Assembly: GCF_028435365.1 (NCBI RefSeq)
Contig: NZ_JAGTJJ010000053.1
Coordinates: 1-64,000, forward strand
Length of the DNA: 64,000 nt
Reading direction: 5' to 3'
Source: Polyangium jinanense
GTDB lineage: Bacteria; Myxococcota; Polyangia; Polyangiales; Polyangiaceae
The position numbers and the translations under genes are program-made. Below, piece by piece: positions 26,792 through 34,955 of the stretch (positions are counted from its first letter, which is position 1; each line of letters opens with the position of its first letter). Below the pieces are notes generated by a model, which did not search any database, was not told the origin of the DNA, and saw nothing but the letters and a program-made list of their open reading frames with translations.

Positions 26792-26831
26792 GCCGCCTCG
26801 CGATGCGGGGCACACACCACGCAGAGCGGCT

Positions 26832-26906
26832 CGGGGCGTAGCGCAGCCTGGTTAGCGCACTTGACTGGGGGTCAAGGGGTCGGTGGTTCAAATCCACTCG
26901 CCCCGA
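26832..26906 (+). tRNA. tRNA-Pro (anticodon GGG)
   Basis: Complete cloverleaf. Acceptor stem CGGGGCG (26832-26838) pairs with CGCCCCG (26899-26905), discriminator A at 26906. The D arm is GCGC...GCGC, the anticodon stem is CTTGA/TCAAG with loop CTGGGGG, so anticodon GGG reading CCC and CCU, and the T arm GGTGG/CCACT carries TTCAAAT. The CCA end is not encoded. The C1 start is typical of proline tRNAs. An intrinsic terminator follows directly. Confidence 0.96.
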
Positions 26907-26909
26907 CAA

Positions 26910-26949
26910 GGTCCGGAGGATGAACGTCCTCCGGACCTTTCGGTTTTTT
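26910..26949 (+). terminator. Intrinsic terminator after tRNA-Pro
   Basis: A perfect 11-bp stem, GGTCCGGAGGA (26910-26920) with TCCTCCGGACC (26927-26937), loop TGAACG, followed by TTTCGGTTTTTT. This is a textbook Rho-independent terminator and marks the tRNA as a single-gene unit. Confidence 0.9.
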
Positions 26950-27042
26950 GTGCTTCGGAATGAACGAGACGCGGACGAAGGCCGTTCGCGCCTCGGCGCG
27001 TCGTGCCTTCAGGATCCGTCTGTCTGGGGGATGGGAAGAAAC

Positions 27043-27063
27043 GCGCGGCCGCTCGTGCCGCGC
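27043..27063 (-). terminator. Likely terminator of the 27.1-kb lipoprotein gene
   Basis: Inverted repeat GCGCGGC (27043-27049) with GCCGCGC (27057-27063), 4 bp beyond the stop of the minus-strand gene. On that strand it is followed by GTTTCTT. Moderate because the T-run is interrupted. Confidence 0.5.
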
Positions 27064-27067
27064 AGGC

Positions 27068-27550
27068 TCACTTGAAGCCGATGCGGAAGTTGACCGGGCC
27101 GCAATCGGGCGCGTCCTCCATTGACAGCGTCACCTCGTGCCGGCCGGGGTCGCCCGTCACCGTCAGGCTGCCGCCCGTGCTGCGGTCGCCCTTGTCGCCA
27201 ATGCCGATCGGCAGGTCGAGGGCCGCGCCCGCGCCGTTCCAGTTCAGGCGCAGCGTCGCCGTCGTCTGCTGATCGACGGGGCTCAGGTTCTCGCCCTTGA
27301 ACTCGATGACCAGACGCTCGGCGTTGGCGATGTCCGAGCGGAACGTCGCCTTGGCGCCGCAGTTCATGCGGAAGCGGTGCGTATCTCCGCGCTTGATCGA
27401 CAGCGCCGCGGAGGGCGGAGGCTGAAACGCGTCGCCCTTCTTCGGCGGCGGAATCTTCACGACGATGCAGCCCGTAGACGCCGCGGCGAGGAGACCGAGC
27501 GTCGCGATACGCGCGGCCCCGGAAAGAATCGCGGAAACCTTCTTCGACAT
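27068..27550 (-). CDS. Small lipoprotein of unknown function
   Basis: 160 residues from the ATG at 27550 (MSKKVSAIL). A lipoprotein signal peptide ends in LAAASTGC (Cys about 28), then a short Pro/Lys linker and one beta-rich domain (about 45-160) with two Cys (MNCGAKA, PDCGPVN) placed to form a disulfide. Repeated strand patterns (LVIEFKGEN, ATLRLNWNG, SLTVTGDPGRHEVTLSM) resemble a C2-like or pre-peptidase beta-sandwich that could bind a ligand. Not assigned to a named family. Confidence 0.8.
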   Translation of the reverse strand: MSKKVSAILSGAARIATLGLLAAASTGCIVVKIPPPKKGDAFQPPPSAALSIKRGDTHRFRMNCGAKATFRSDIANAERLVIEFKGENLSPVDQQTTATLRLNWNGAGAALDLPIGIGDKGDRSTGGSLTVTGDPGRHEVTLSMEDAPDCGPVNFRIGFK

Positions 27551-27705
27551 GACAAGCGCCTCCATCGAGCCCGCCGTCCCCCTCCGCGCCCGTGCGGGTA
27601 CGGATCGGCGGCTACCATTTCGCGTATAAACGACGCCGGGTGGAAGATCCACTCTTTCACGCTCTCCGTGGCGCCCCTCGCGCTTCGTAGTATCGTCTGC
27701 GTCCC

Positions 27706-28194
27706 ATGGCCGAATCCACCCCCGATCTCCGCGACTTGCCCAAAGACCGCGCCTACGACGAATTGGACCGCACGCTCGAAGCCGTCCTCGCGGGCCTCTC
27801 GGATCCCATCGCGGCCATGGCCACGATGAGCGCACTCCTGCATCACGGCTTCGGCCATCTCTGGACCGGTTTCTACCGCGTCGTCGCCCCCGACCTCCTC
27901 CGCGTCGGTCCTTATCAAGGCACGCTCGGCTGCCTCGAAATCCCCTTCGGAAAGGGCGTCTGCGGCGCCGCGGCAAAGGAGCGTCGAACGGTCGTCGTCC
28001 CCGATGTCCACGCCTTCCCCGGCCACATCACGTGCGACGCCCGTTCCCGCTCCGAAATCGTCGTCCCCGTCCTCGATGCCTCGGGCGCGCTCCTCGCCGT
28101 GCTCGACATCGACTCCGACCGCCCCGCCGCCTTCGACGACGAGGACCGGCGCCGCCTCGAAGCCATCGTCGCCTGGTTCGCCCGCACGGCCTGA
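27706..28194 (+). CDS. msrC: Free methionine-(R)-sulfoxide reductase (fRMsr, GAF fold)
   Basis: 162 residues. A GAF-fold enzyme reducing free methionine-R-sulfoxide. The signature GPYQGTLGCLEIPFGKGVCG and the following VVVPDVHAFPGHITCD are complete. Cys76, Cys86 and Cys110 keep the 10- and 24-residue spacing of the three redox cysteines of the E. coli enzyme (84, 94, 118), so it should be active. TAGTAT lies 12 bases before the ATG and no ribosome site is visible. Confidence 0.94.
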   Translation: MAESTPDLRDLPKDRAYDELDRTLEAVLAGLSDPIAAMATMSALLHHGFGHLWTGFYRVVAPDLLRVGPYQGTLGCLEIPFGKGVCGAAAKERRTVVVPDVHAFPGHITCDARSRSEIVVPVLDASGALLAVLDIDSDRPAAFDDEDRRRLEAIVAWFARTA

Positions 28195-28226
28195 AGGCGC
28201 ATCTTCCCTCTTCGCAGCCCTTCCCT

Positions 28227-28232
28227 TACACT
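28227..28232 (+). promoter_or_regulatory. Possible -10 element of a leaderless gene
   Basis: TACACT ends 7 bases before the ATG at 28240 with no Shine-Dalgarno sequence between. Confidence 0.35.
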
Positions 28233-28239
28233 CGGCCGC

Positions 28240-29049
28240 ATGCTCCGCCCCACCTTGCGAATGCCGTCCGGATATCCCGACGCGGCGCCGCATCTCCGCG
28301 ACGAGGTCCGCGTCCTGCAACGCGAGCTCAAGCGCTGGGCGTATTCCATGAGCCCCGACGGCCAGTTCGGACCGCGGACCGATGCCGCCGTGCGCCATTT
28401 CCAGCGCAAGCGTGGCCTCAAGGACGACGGCATCGTCGGACCGCGCACCTGGGACGCCGTCCTCGATCCCGACGCGAAGGCCATTGGCGCGAGCTTTCAG
28501 TATCAACCCGCCGGCGCCCCGGATCCCACCCCCTCCACGCCCGCGCGGCCGGCGCCCGCCACGCCCAAACCCTCCGAGCCCGAGCCGGCCCCGGCCAATC
28601 CCGGCGCAGGCAACGCCTCGTGGATGGCCATCGCGCGCAAGGAAGAGGGCACCCGCGAGACCTCGGGGAAGGCGGCCAATCCGCGCATCGTCGAGTACCA
28701 CGCGACGACCACGCTCCGCGCGAAGTCGGACGAGATCGCGTGGTGCGCCTCGTTCGTGAACTGGGTGCTCAAGAAGGTCGGGATCAAGGGCACGAACTCC
28801 GCCGCCGCGGCGAGCTGGGTGAAATGGGGTTCGCCCACGACCGCGCGCCAGGGCGCGATCACCGTCATCTACAATGCCAGCGCCGCAAATTCGTCCTTGT
28901 CGACCTCCGGCAATCACGTCGGATTCCTGGTTCGCGAGACGAACACCCATTACGTGCTCCTCGGCGGAAACCAGTCGAACTCCGTGAAGGAATCGAGCTT
29001 CGCCAAAACGAAATGGCGGCTCAAGGCCTATCGCTGGCCGTCTTCCTGA
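28240..29049 (+). CDS. Peptidoglycan-binding, lysin-like protein (TIGR02594-type)
   Basis: 269 residues, no signal peptide. An N-terminal PG_binding_1 domain (about 20-75; VRVLQRELKRWAY, GQFGPRTDAAVRHFQ, GIVGPRTWDAVL), a Pro/Ala-rich linker (about 88-125), then a papain-like (CHAP/NlpC-type) domain resembling phage-encoded TIGR02594 hydrolases: WCASFVNWVLKKVG supplies the Cys and SGNHVGFLVRE the His. It likely cuts peptidoglycan stem peptides. Without a signal it may be exported by a specialised system or released by lysis. Dispersed repeat copy B begins 62 bp downstream. Confidence 0.83.
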   Translation: MLRPTLRMPSGYPDAAPHLRDEVRVLQRELKRWAYSMSPDGQFGPRTDAAVRHFQRKRGLKDDGIVGPRTWDAVLDPDAKAIGASFQYQPAGAPDPTPSTPARPAPATPKPSEPEPAPANPGAGNASWMAIARKEEGTRETSGKAANPRIVEYHATTTLRAKSDEIAWCASFVNWVLKKVGIKGTNSAAAASWVKWGSPTTARQGAITVIYNASAANSSLSTSGNHVGFLVRETNTHYVLLGGNQSNSVKESSFAKTKWRLKAYRWPSS

Positions 29050-29111
29050 GGGGGACGCCTCGCGTCCCCCTCTCATCCAGGCCTGATCATTGGTCTCATC
29101 TGGGAGCCGCT

Positions 29112-29450
29112 TCGCTGGGGCGTTGCCCCAGGCCCCACCGGGGCTATCCGCCCCTGGACCTGGACCAGCGCAAGCGCTGGACCCGGGGTCGATGAACTGC
29201 GCAACGCGCAGTTCATCGAACAGGCCAGGTCAAGACCAGCGACGACCCCGCCCATCAAGACCGCGGCGCTGACGATTCAACAGGCAACGTGCTCGTCACC
29301 AGCGGGCAACGCACCTTCCTGGTCTTGCCACCGGCCTGTTGGAAGAACTGCGCGATGCGCAGTTCTTCCACGAACGGTCCAGGGCTTGCCCTGGTTCGGG
29401 TCGAGGGGCGAACAGCCCCCGCGGGGCCCGGGGCAGCGCCCCGGCGCGGC
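29112..29450. repeat. Dispersed structured repeat, copy B (full length)
   Basis: Two-arm element between convergent genes. Left arm: CTGGGGC/GCCCCAG (29115-29131), CCAGCGC/GCGCTGG with AA loop (29165-29180), and a 13-bp stem (29190-29202 with 29206-29218, loop AAC). Right arm in inverse order: a 13-bp stem (29341-29353 with 29357-29369, loop GAT), CCAGGGC/GCCCTGG (29379-29394), GGGGC/GCCCC (29405-29419), and a CCGGGGC-type stem (to about 29443). The reverse complement of the right arm closely follows the left arm. The spacer (29219-29340) shares short blocks with copies A and C. Confidence 0.9.
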
Positions 29451-29533
29451 GGTTTGCGATGAGACCAATGCTCAGCATCCAGGCAAAGCCTGGACGATTC
29501 ACCCCCCGAGGCGAGTTCGCTTCGCGATCTCGC

Positions 29534-29555
29534 AGCGCCGAACAGGTTCGGCGCT
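29534..29555 (-). terminator. Hairpin downstream of the 33.1-29.6 kb gene
   Basis: AGCGCCGAA (29534-29542) pairs with TTCGGCGCT (29547-29555), loop CAGG, 9 bp beyond the stop of the minus-strand gene. No T-run follows. Confidence 0.4.
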
Positions 29556-29563
29556 CCTAACGG

Positions 29564-32500
29564 TTACCGCTTCGTCGCCGGAGCACTCGCATCTCGTTGC
29601 GCGAATGCCGCGGCGGACGGCAAGAGCCGGGTCGTGCCCTCCATCGTGAATCGATGCTCGTCCCCGCGCGCGTCCCAGATCACCACGCGCCGGATCGCCC
29701 CGAGATCCCCCCGCGCGACGAGCACCCGGTCGACCTCGATCCGGGCCCGCGCGCATCCCGCGCGCGGCTTGCGCGGAACCGCCGAGATCACCGCCATCCA
29801 CGCGCGCCCCTCCTCGCCCGAGATGACGACGTCGAATGCCGCACCGAGGCCCTCCGAGAGCACCGCGGCGAGCGCGACATAGGGCGAATCCTCCAGCGTC
29901 GATTTCGCGATCACGTGCCCTCGACGCACGAGCGAGGTCTCGCTCCCATGGGCAAGCAGGACCTCCTCCGCTGGATCGTCCGGGAAAATCCGCACGAGCG
30001 GCTCGCCGTCCTCGCCGCGCCACGCATCCACGAGCTCCGCCACCTCCTCCACGCCCCCCGCGTGCACGGTCGTCCGCCGCAATGCCGCACGGTAAGCCGA
30101 CGTGCCCGTGTACAGCGCCGCGAGCATCCCGAGGAGATTGCCCTCGGGCCCCGTCCTCGGCACAGGCAACGTGATCTCCGGCAGCGCGACCTCGGGCACC
30201 TCGCCCCGCGCGCGCCCCGAGGCTCCGCTCGCCGATGTGCTCGCGCCCTCGTCCTGCTGCTCGAGGAGGAGCAGCGGGCACGAGAGCCACGGGACCGGAG
30301 GCTCCGTGGAGAGCAATGTGTCTGGACGACAAACTGCCGCCGCGTGGGTACGTATCGCCCGCGTATTCGCCCGACCGAGCCCCCCGCCCGACGCGACCTC
30401 CGGCGGCGTCGCGCTTGGGGCAGCGCCCTCCTTCCGCGCGGCGACGGGGGCGCCGGCGAGCGCGAGAATCCAGCCGAGGCCCGAGGGATCCCGCGCGCCG
30501 AGCGCGTCGCGCGTCTCGCCGGAGAGCGACGAAATCCGCGCCCCGATCTCGCGGACGAACCAGCCCTCATGGGGCTTCATGGCCGCCCGCACCGCGCCCC
30601 ACGCCCGCGCGAGCGCCGCTTCTCCGCCTCGCGTGAACGATTTTTCCAGAAACCCGCGCGCCTCCTCCTCGTCCGCGCGGAAAAGCGCGAGGATCCCGGC
30701 GCAACCAAGCAGAAATGGATCCGACCCGCCGTGCTCCGCGGCCTCCCGCAGGTGCTTCCGGGCGACCTCGAACGAAGCCTCGCTCGCCGGCACGCCAAAC
30801 CCCTGCAGCATCGACGCGACCCGCAAGAGCGCAAGCCCAGCGCGCCCCAGGATCCGCGGCCTCCGTGGATCGTCCCAGCGCGCGCGCAAGGACGCTTCCG
30901 CGAGCGCCGCGCGCGCCTCGTCCACGCGACCTTCCCGCTCGAGCACGTGCGCGAGCGAATACGACACCCCCGCGACCAGCGCGAGCAGGCTCGGCCCCGC
31001 TTCGAGCCGGAGCCACGCGCGCATCAGCCGATCCCGCAGGACGGAAAGCGTCTCGCTCGCCTCCCGCGCCTGTCCGCGCGCGGCGCGCGTGATCGCGTGC
31101 GAGCACTCCGCCGCGCAGAGCGCCTCCAGGATGGGCAGGTGAAGGCTCCCCGCGAAACGCGCGCGCACCTCGGCGATCCGCGCGTCCGCCTCCTCGTGCC
31201 GCCCCGCGGCGTCGAGCGCCGTCACCTCGTTGCAGGCGACAGCGGCGGCGATCTCGAAATAGGGCGTCTCCGTGGCGCCCGCGAGCCGCTCGCGCAGCCC
31301 CGCGAGCGCCGTGGCGGCCTTGACGGGATGACCCGCGAGCGCGAGCGTCGCCGCCGCATTCGCGGCCCCCAGGGCAAACCACGCGGAGAGCGTCTCCGCG
31401 GCGGGCGCGGCCGCCTTTCGCGCGAGCTCCCTCGCCGCATCGAGCGCCCGATCCAACGCGCCCATGCGCCCGAACGAAAACACCGACCCCGCGAGCGACG
31501 CCGCCTCCACGGCGCGATAGCCGCTGCCCGTGACGCCCACGCCCGCGGCGCAGGCCATTGAAAAATGGTTCGCCGCGGTATCGTCCCAGCCGAGCTCCTG
31601 GCAGCAGACGCCCGCCGCATGGGCCGCATCGGCGTGCACGGCCCGGAGCCACGGCGGCTCGCCCGTGAGGCGCATCTCCTCGGCGAGCTCGAGCGCCATC
31701 CCGAGGTGCTTGCACGCCTCGGCCCACGCCTCGCGGCCCGCGTGGAATTTGCCCTGACGATACGACGCGAGCAGCACGGCCGTGAGGAACTCCGGGTCCT
31801 CGAATCGCCGCGGGAAGAAGCGCCGGATCACCTCGCCGTAATCGGAGACGCTCGTATCCCCCGACTCGATCGAGAGATCCCCGAGCGCGAGGAGCGCCCG
31901 CGCCGCGTCCCGTGATCCTCCCTCGTCGCGGATCTCGCCGCGCGCGATCTCCAGGTACGCCTTCCTCGCCGCCCGAAAATTCCCCTCAGCCCGCAGCACC
32001 GCCGCGCGGGCGAACGGATCCCCCTCGATGAGCCGCACGCTCTGCGGCAGGTTCCCGGAGGGCGGCGACGAGCCCCTGTCCTCCACGACGAGCCGCGACG
32101 ACGGCGGCGGCGACGAATCCGGCCCGGATCGCCCGCGCCGCGCCTCGATCGCGGCCCACAGATCCCGCGAGCTCGGCCGCGCCGCCTCGCCCACGTCGAG
32201 CGGGCTCTGGCGCCGGAGGCATTGCACGAATCGCAGATAAGCGTGCGCGAGGCTCTTCGGATCCGCGGCCGACTCGATCTCCGCCGCGATCGCCGCGCCC
32301 CGCGCGGCGCGCTCGTTCCAAGGGATCGTCGCAAGCCCGAGGTAAGGCCCGAGATCCCGGCCCATCACGTTCGTCGTCTCGTAGATCAGCCCTTCGAGCT
32401 GCTCCTTCGCCTCCTGCACGAACGCGCGCCCACTCGCGCCCTCCTCCACGCGCACGAGCAGCGGAAACAGCGGGAGCGGCCGACTCGCGTCCACGAGCGC

Positions 32501-33121
32501 GCGCCGCGCGTGCGCGAACCGTCCGAGATCGATCGCCTCCTCCAGCGACGCGTCATCCACGAGAAGCACGAGTTTGTCCACGAGGTGCGCAGCGAGCAGC
32601 GCCGTCGCTTCGGTCCTCCCCGAGGGCATGTTCACGAGCACCTCGTCGTACCGGGCCCGAAGCGCCTGCGCGAGCGGCGCGAGCAGCCACGAGCACTCCT
32701 CGATCACGCGCGCTCGTGTCACAGCCGATCGCGCCCCTTCGGCGGGCCAGTAAAACATCTCGGCGGGCGCTCCGCCGAGCTTGAGGGGCACCACGCGGAT
32801 CCCCGCCCCGCCGTCGAGGAACTGCGTGATCCCCGCGCGCACAGCCGCCTCGGGCGGGACGTCCCGCCCGCGTCCGGACACGAGCGGCAGCGCCGCAGCA
32901 CGCACGCCCTCGAAGAAATGGACGACGCCCGCGCCCTTCCGCCCCTCGCCCCGCCCCTGGAAATAACGCTCCAGGGCAGGCTCGTCGACGGCCAGATCCA
33001 CGACGAGGACGCGTTTCCCTTTCTGCGCGAGCAGCGCCCCAACATTGGCGACGGCCATCGCGCGCCCGACGCCTCCGCGTGCCGAAGCGAGCCCGACGAT
33101 GATCCCCTGCCGATCGCTCAC
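29564..33121 (-). CDS. Giant ParA-like ATPase-fold protein with TPR-like body
   Basis: 1185 residues from a GTG at 33121 with GAGGGCGG upstream. Residues 1-330 have the MinD/ParA fold: GIIVGLASARGGVGRAMAVANVG, then KGKRVLVVDLAVDEPALE, and VLVNMPSGRTEATALLAAHLVDKLVLLVDD. The Walker A should be KGGxGK(S/T) but is ARGGVGRAM, lacking the signature Lys, the P-loop Lys and the Ser/Thr. Residues about 400-870 are Ala/Leu/Glu helices in TPR-like arrangement. The last 180 form a separate mixed domain with no assigned family. Probably a degenerate ATPase used as a scaffold or nucleotide-independent switch. Function unknown. Confidence 0.8.
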   Translation of the reverse strand: MSDRQGIIVGLASARGGVGRAMAVANVGALLAQKGKRVLVVDLAVDEPALERYFQGRGEGRKGAGVVHFFEGVRAAALPLVSGRGRDVPPEAAVRAGITQFLDGGAGIRVVPLKLGGAPAEMFYWPAEGARSAVTRARVIEECSWLLAPLAQALRARYDEVLVNMPSGRTEATALLAAHLVDKLVLLVDDASLEEAIDLGRFAHARRALVDASRPLPLFPLLVRVEEGASGRAFVQEAKEQLEGLIYETTNVMGRDLGPYLGLATIPWNERAARGAAIAAEIESAADPKSLAHAYLRFVQCLRRQSPLDVGEAARPSSRDLWAAIEARRGRSGPDSSPPPSSRLVVEDRGSSPPSGNLPQSVRLIEGDPFARAAVLRAEGNFRAARKAYLEIARGEIRDEGGSRDAARALLALGDLSIESGDTSVSDYGEVIRRFFPRRFEDPEFLTAVLLASYRQGKFHAGREAWAEACKHLGMALELAEEMRLTGEPPWLRAVHADAAHAAGVCCQELGWDDTAANHFSMACAAGVGVTGSGYRAVEAASLAGSVFSFGRMGALDRALDAARELARKAAAPAAETLSAWFALGAANAAATLALAGHPVKAATALAGLRERLAGATETPYFEIAAAVACNEVTALDAAGRHEEADARIAEVRARFAGSLHLPILEALCAAECSHAITRAARGQAREASETLSVLRDRLMRAWLRLEAGPSLLALVAGVSYSLAHVLEREGRVDEARAALAEASLRARWDDPRRPRILGRAGLALLRVASMLQGFGVPASEASFEVARKHLREAAEHGGSDPFLLGCAGILALFRADEEEARGFLEKSFTRGGEAALARAWGAVRAAMKPHEGWFVREIGARISSLSGETRDALGARDPSGLGWILALAGAPVAARKEGAAPSATPPEVASGGGLGRANTRAIRTHAAAVCRPDTLLSTEPPVPWLSCPLLLLEQQDEGASTSASGASGRARGEVPEVALPEITLPVPRTGPEGNLLGMLAALYTGTSAYRAALRRTTVHAGGVEEVAELVDAWRGEDGEPLVRIFPDDPAEEVLLAHGSETSLVRRGHVIAKSTLEDSPYVALAAVLSEGLGAAFDVVISGEEGRAWMAVISAVPRKPRAGCARARIEVDRVLVARGDLGAIRRVVIWDARGDEHRFTMEGTTRLLPSAAAFAQRDASAPATKR

Positions 33122-33328
33122 GCCGCCCTCGTCCCCGCTTCCATCCCGCACCCAGGAATTCAACGGGGCCCGGACTCTACCGGACGCAGGTGTCGCCTGG
33201 CAATAGACCCCCCGCGTCGGTGAGCGCTCTTCCAGGCAATGATGCGCGGCTTCAAGCCCGGTATCTCGACGAACGGCTGCCTTGGTGCTTACCTCCGCGC
33301 AGCAACACGCAAGAGAAGGAGACGAGCC

Positions 33329-33784
33329 GTGGATCCCCGAGAAAGCCGCACGCCCCCGGAAGGCGCCATCGTGGTGAACGATCGTGTTCACATCCCGGCA
33401 TCGGCCCTCACCGTCACGACAGCGCGCTCATCCGGCCCCGGCGGTCAGAACGTGAACAAGGTGGAGTCGAAGGTAGACGTCCGGGTCGATCTCGCCGCGA
33501 TCGTGGGCCTCGACGACGGAGCGCAAGCGCGTCTGCTCGCGTCGGTGCGCACGCGCCTCGACGCCGAAGGCAAGCTGCGCGTCACAAGCCAGAGGACGCG
33601 GGACCAGTTGAAAAACCTGGCCGACGCCCACGACAAGATCCGCGCACTCGTCGCAGCAGCACTCATCGCGCCCAAGCCTCGCAAGCCCACACGCCCGAGC
33701 CGCGGCGCAGTCGAGCGACGCCTCGACGAAAAAAAGCGCGCAGGGGAACGCAAACGGTCTCGCGCCGGCCGCGGCGACGATTGA
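33329..33784 (+). CDS. arfB: Alternative ribosome-rescue factor, release-factor-like (ArfB type)
   Basis: 151 residues from a GTG at 33329 with a strong AGAAGGAGA ribosome site. The peptide-release motif is in SSGPGGQNVNKVESKV (GGQ intact). There is no codon-recognition domain, and the C-terminus is a Lys/Arg-rich tail (EKKRAGERKRSRAGRG) of the sort that fills the empty mRNA channel. This is the ArfB/YaeJ layout, which hydrolyses peptidyl-tRNA on stalled ribosomes. The divergent giant ParA-like gene starts 208 bp away. Repeat copy C follows 26 bp after the stop. Confidence 0.93.
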   Translation: MDPRESRTPPEGAIVVNDRVHIPASALTVTTARSSGPGGQNVNKVESKVDVRVDLAAIVGLDDGAQARLLASVRTRLDAEGKLRVTSQRTRDQLKNLADAHDKIRALVAAALIAPKPRKPTRPSRGAVERRLDEKKRAGERKRSRAGRGDD

Positions 33785-33810
33785 GCATTCAGCTCATCCC
33801 GAATGAAGCC

Positions 33811-34125
33811 GCTGCGCTGGGGCGTTGCCCCAGGCCCCACCAGGGGCTATCCGCCCCTGGACCCGGACCAGCGCAAGCGCTGGACCCGGGGTCGATGAAC
33901 TGCGCGATGCGCAGTTCATCGAACAGGCCGAGTCAAGACCAGGAACGATCCTGCCAATCAAGACAGCCGCGCTGTCGTTTCGACTGGCAACGCCGTCCCA
34001 CCGGCCTGTGGGAAGAACTGCGCATCGCGCAGTTCTTCCCCGAAAGGTCCAGCGCTTGCGCTGGTTCGGGTCGAGGGGCGAACAGCCCCCGCGGGGTCCG
34101 GGGCGGCGCCCCGGCGCGGCGCTGA
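33811..34125. repeat. Dispersed structured repeat, copy C (full length)
   Basis: Between the convergent arfB and the NTF2-like lipoprotein gene. Left arm: CTGGGGC/GCCCCAG (33817-33833), CCAGCGC/GCGCTGG (33868-33883), 13-bp stem (33893-33905 with 33909-33921, loop GAT). Right arm: 14-bp stem (34010-34023 with 34027-34040, loop ATC), CCAGCGC/GCGCTGG with TT loop (34049-34064), then GGGGC/GCCCC and CCGGGGC/GCCCCGG stems. Spacer block GCCAATCAAGACAGCCGCGC matches copy A in reverse complement with one mismatch. Confidence 0.9.
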
Positions 34126-34135
34126 CAGAATCGAA

Positions 34136-34684
34136 CTACCCGCCCTGCGGGGGCTCTGCTTCCGGTGGCCCGTCGTGGATCGGCACCGACAGGTGCTCGT
34201 GGATGATGAGCCATTGCCCCTCGCGCCACTCCCACACCACGGACCAGCGCGCGTCGAAGGACTCCGTCATCCCGTCCTGGAACGTGACGTCGAAATGCAC
34301 GATACCTGCGACCAATGCGTGGTTGCCATGGGCCTCGATCCGGGTGTCGTCGCGGACCTTGGCTTTCATGGTGCTGAACTGCGCGAGAAGTTTCTTCACA
34401 CCGTTCTCGTAGGCATTCCAGCCTCGATACTGGAGCGGCGCGAAATCGAAAAAGACGAGGCCCTCGTCCTTTGCGTAGAACGGGGCGGCCTTCTGCGGAT
34501 CGAGGGTGCTCCACGCGTCCCACGTGCGCTGCATGAGCTCCGTGGTGGGCTTCTCGGGCGCGCTTTGCTCCGGCTGCGAGGTCGGGGCTTTCTTGCAGCC
34601 CATGGGCGCCGCGCATAGCGCTGGAATCGAGAGCGCGGCGGCCAGGGAGAGTCCGGCGAGGAGAGAAGAGCGAACCTTTTTCAT
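34136..34684 (-). CDS. NTF2-like (SnoaL/DUF4440-type) lipoprotein
   Basis: 182 residues from the ATG at 34684, 8 bases after GGAGG. Signal peptide with lipobox-like APMGC (Cys about 30) and a Lys/Thr/Pro linker, then a cone-shaped NTF2-like domain: LMQRTWDAWSTLDPQKAAPFYAKDEGL, FFDFAPLQYRGWNAYENGVKK, VAGIVHFDVTFQDGM, WSVVWEWREGQWLIIHEHLSVP. Such domains bind small hydrophobic ligands or act as minimal enzymes; there are too few diagnostic residues to choose. Envelope location is predicted. Confidence 0.86.
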   Translation of the reverse strand: MKKVRSSLLAGLSLAAALSIPALCAAPMGCKKAPTSQPEQSAPEKPTTELMQRTWDAWSTLDPQKAAPFYAKDEGLVFFDFAPLQYRGWNAYENGVKKLLAQFSTMKAKVRDDTRIEAHGNHALVAGIVHFDVTFQDGMTESFDARWSVVWEWREGQWLIIHEHLSVPIHDGPPEAEPPQGG

Positions 34685-34955
34685 GCGCATCGCCTCCTGC
34701 GAATGGCCGCCAGATGCATGCAGCGGGCCGCCGGGCGGGGCGTGTGGACGAAAAGAGGGAGTTTCAGCCGTGGAGGACCCGGGCAAGCGCTCAGGAACAC
34801 TCGAGCAATCAGGAGAACCCTGACCATTTGAATAAATCTATGACTCGCAAAGGTTGGACTTGTTGCATCGGCTGGTTGACATGGTGGCGATATGTCACGT
34901 AATGTCGTCGGACACAGTCGAGTCGCTGGCGCCGTGGCGAGCACGGGAGGACGGG

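Noticed and set aside
26832..26906. tRNA gene as attachment site of an integrated element
   Set aside because: No integrase nearby and no repeat of the tRNA 3' end was noticed downstream.
29112..29450. Interpretation of the repeats as insertion sequences
   Set aside because: No transposase, no target duplication seen; the arms are internally structured hairpin arrays rather than simple terminal inverted repeats.
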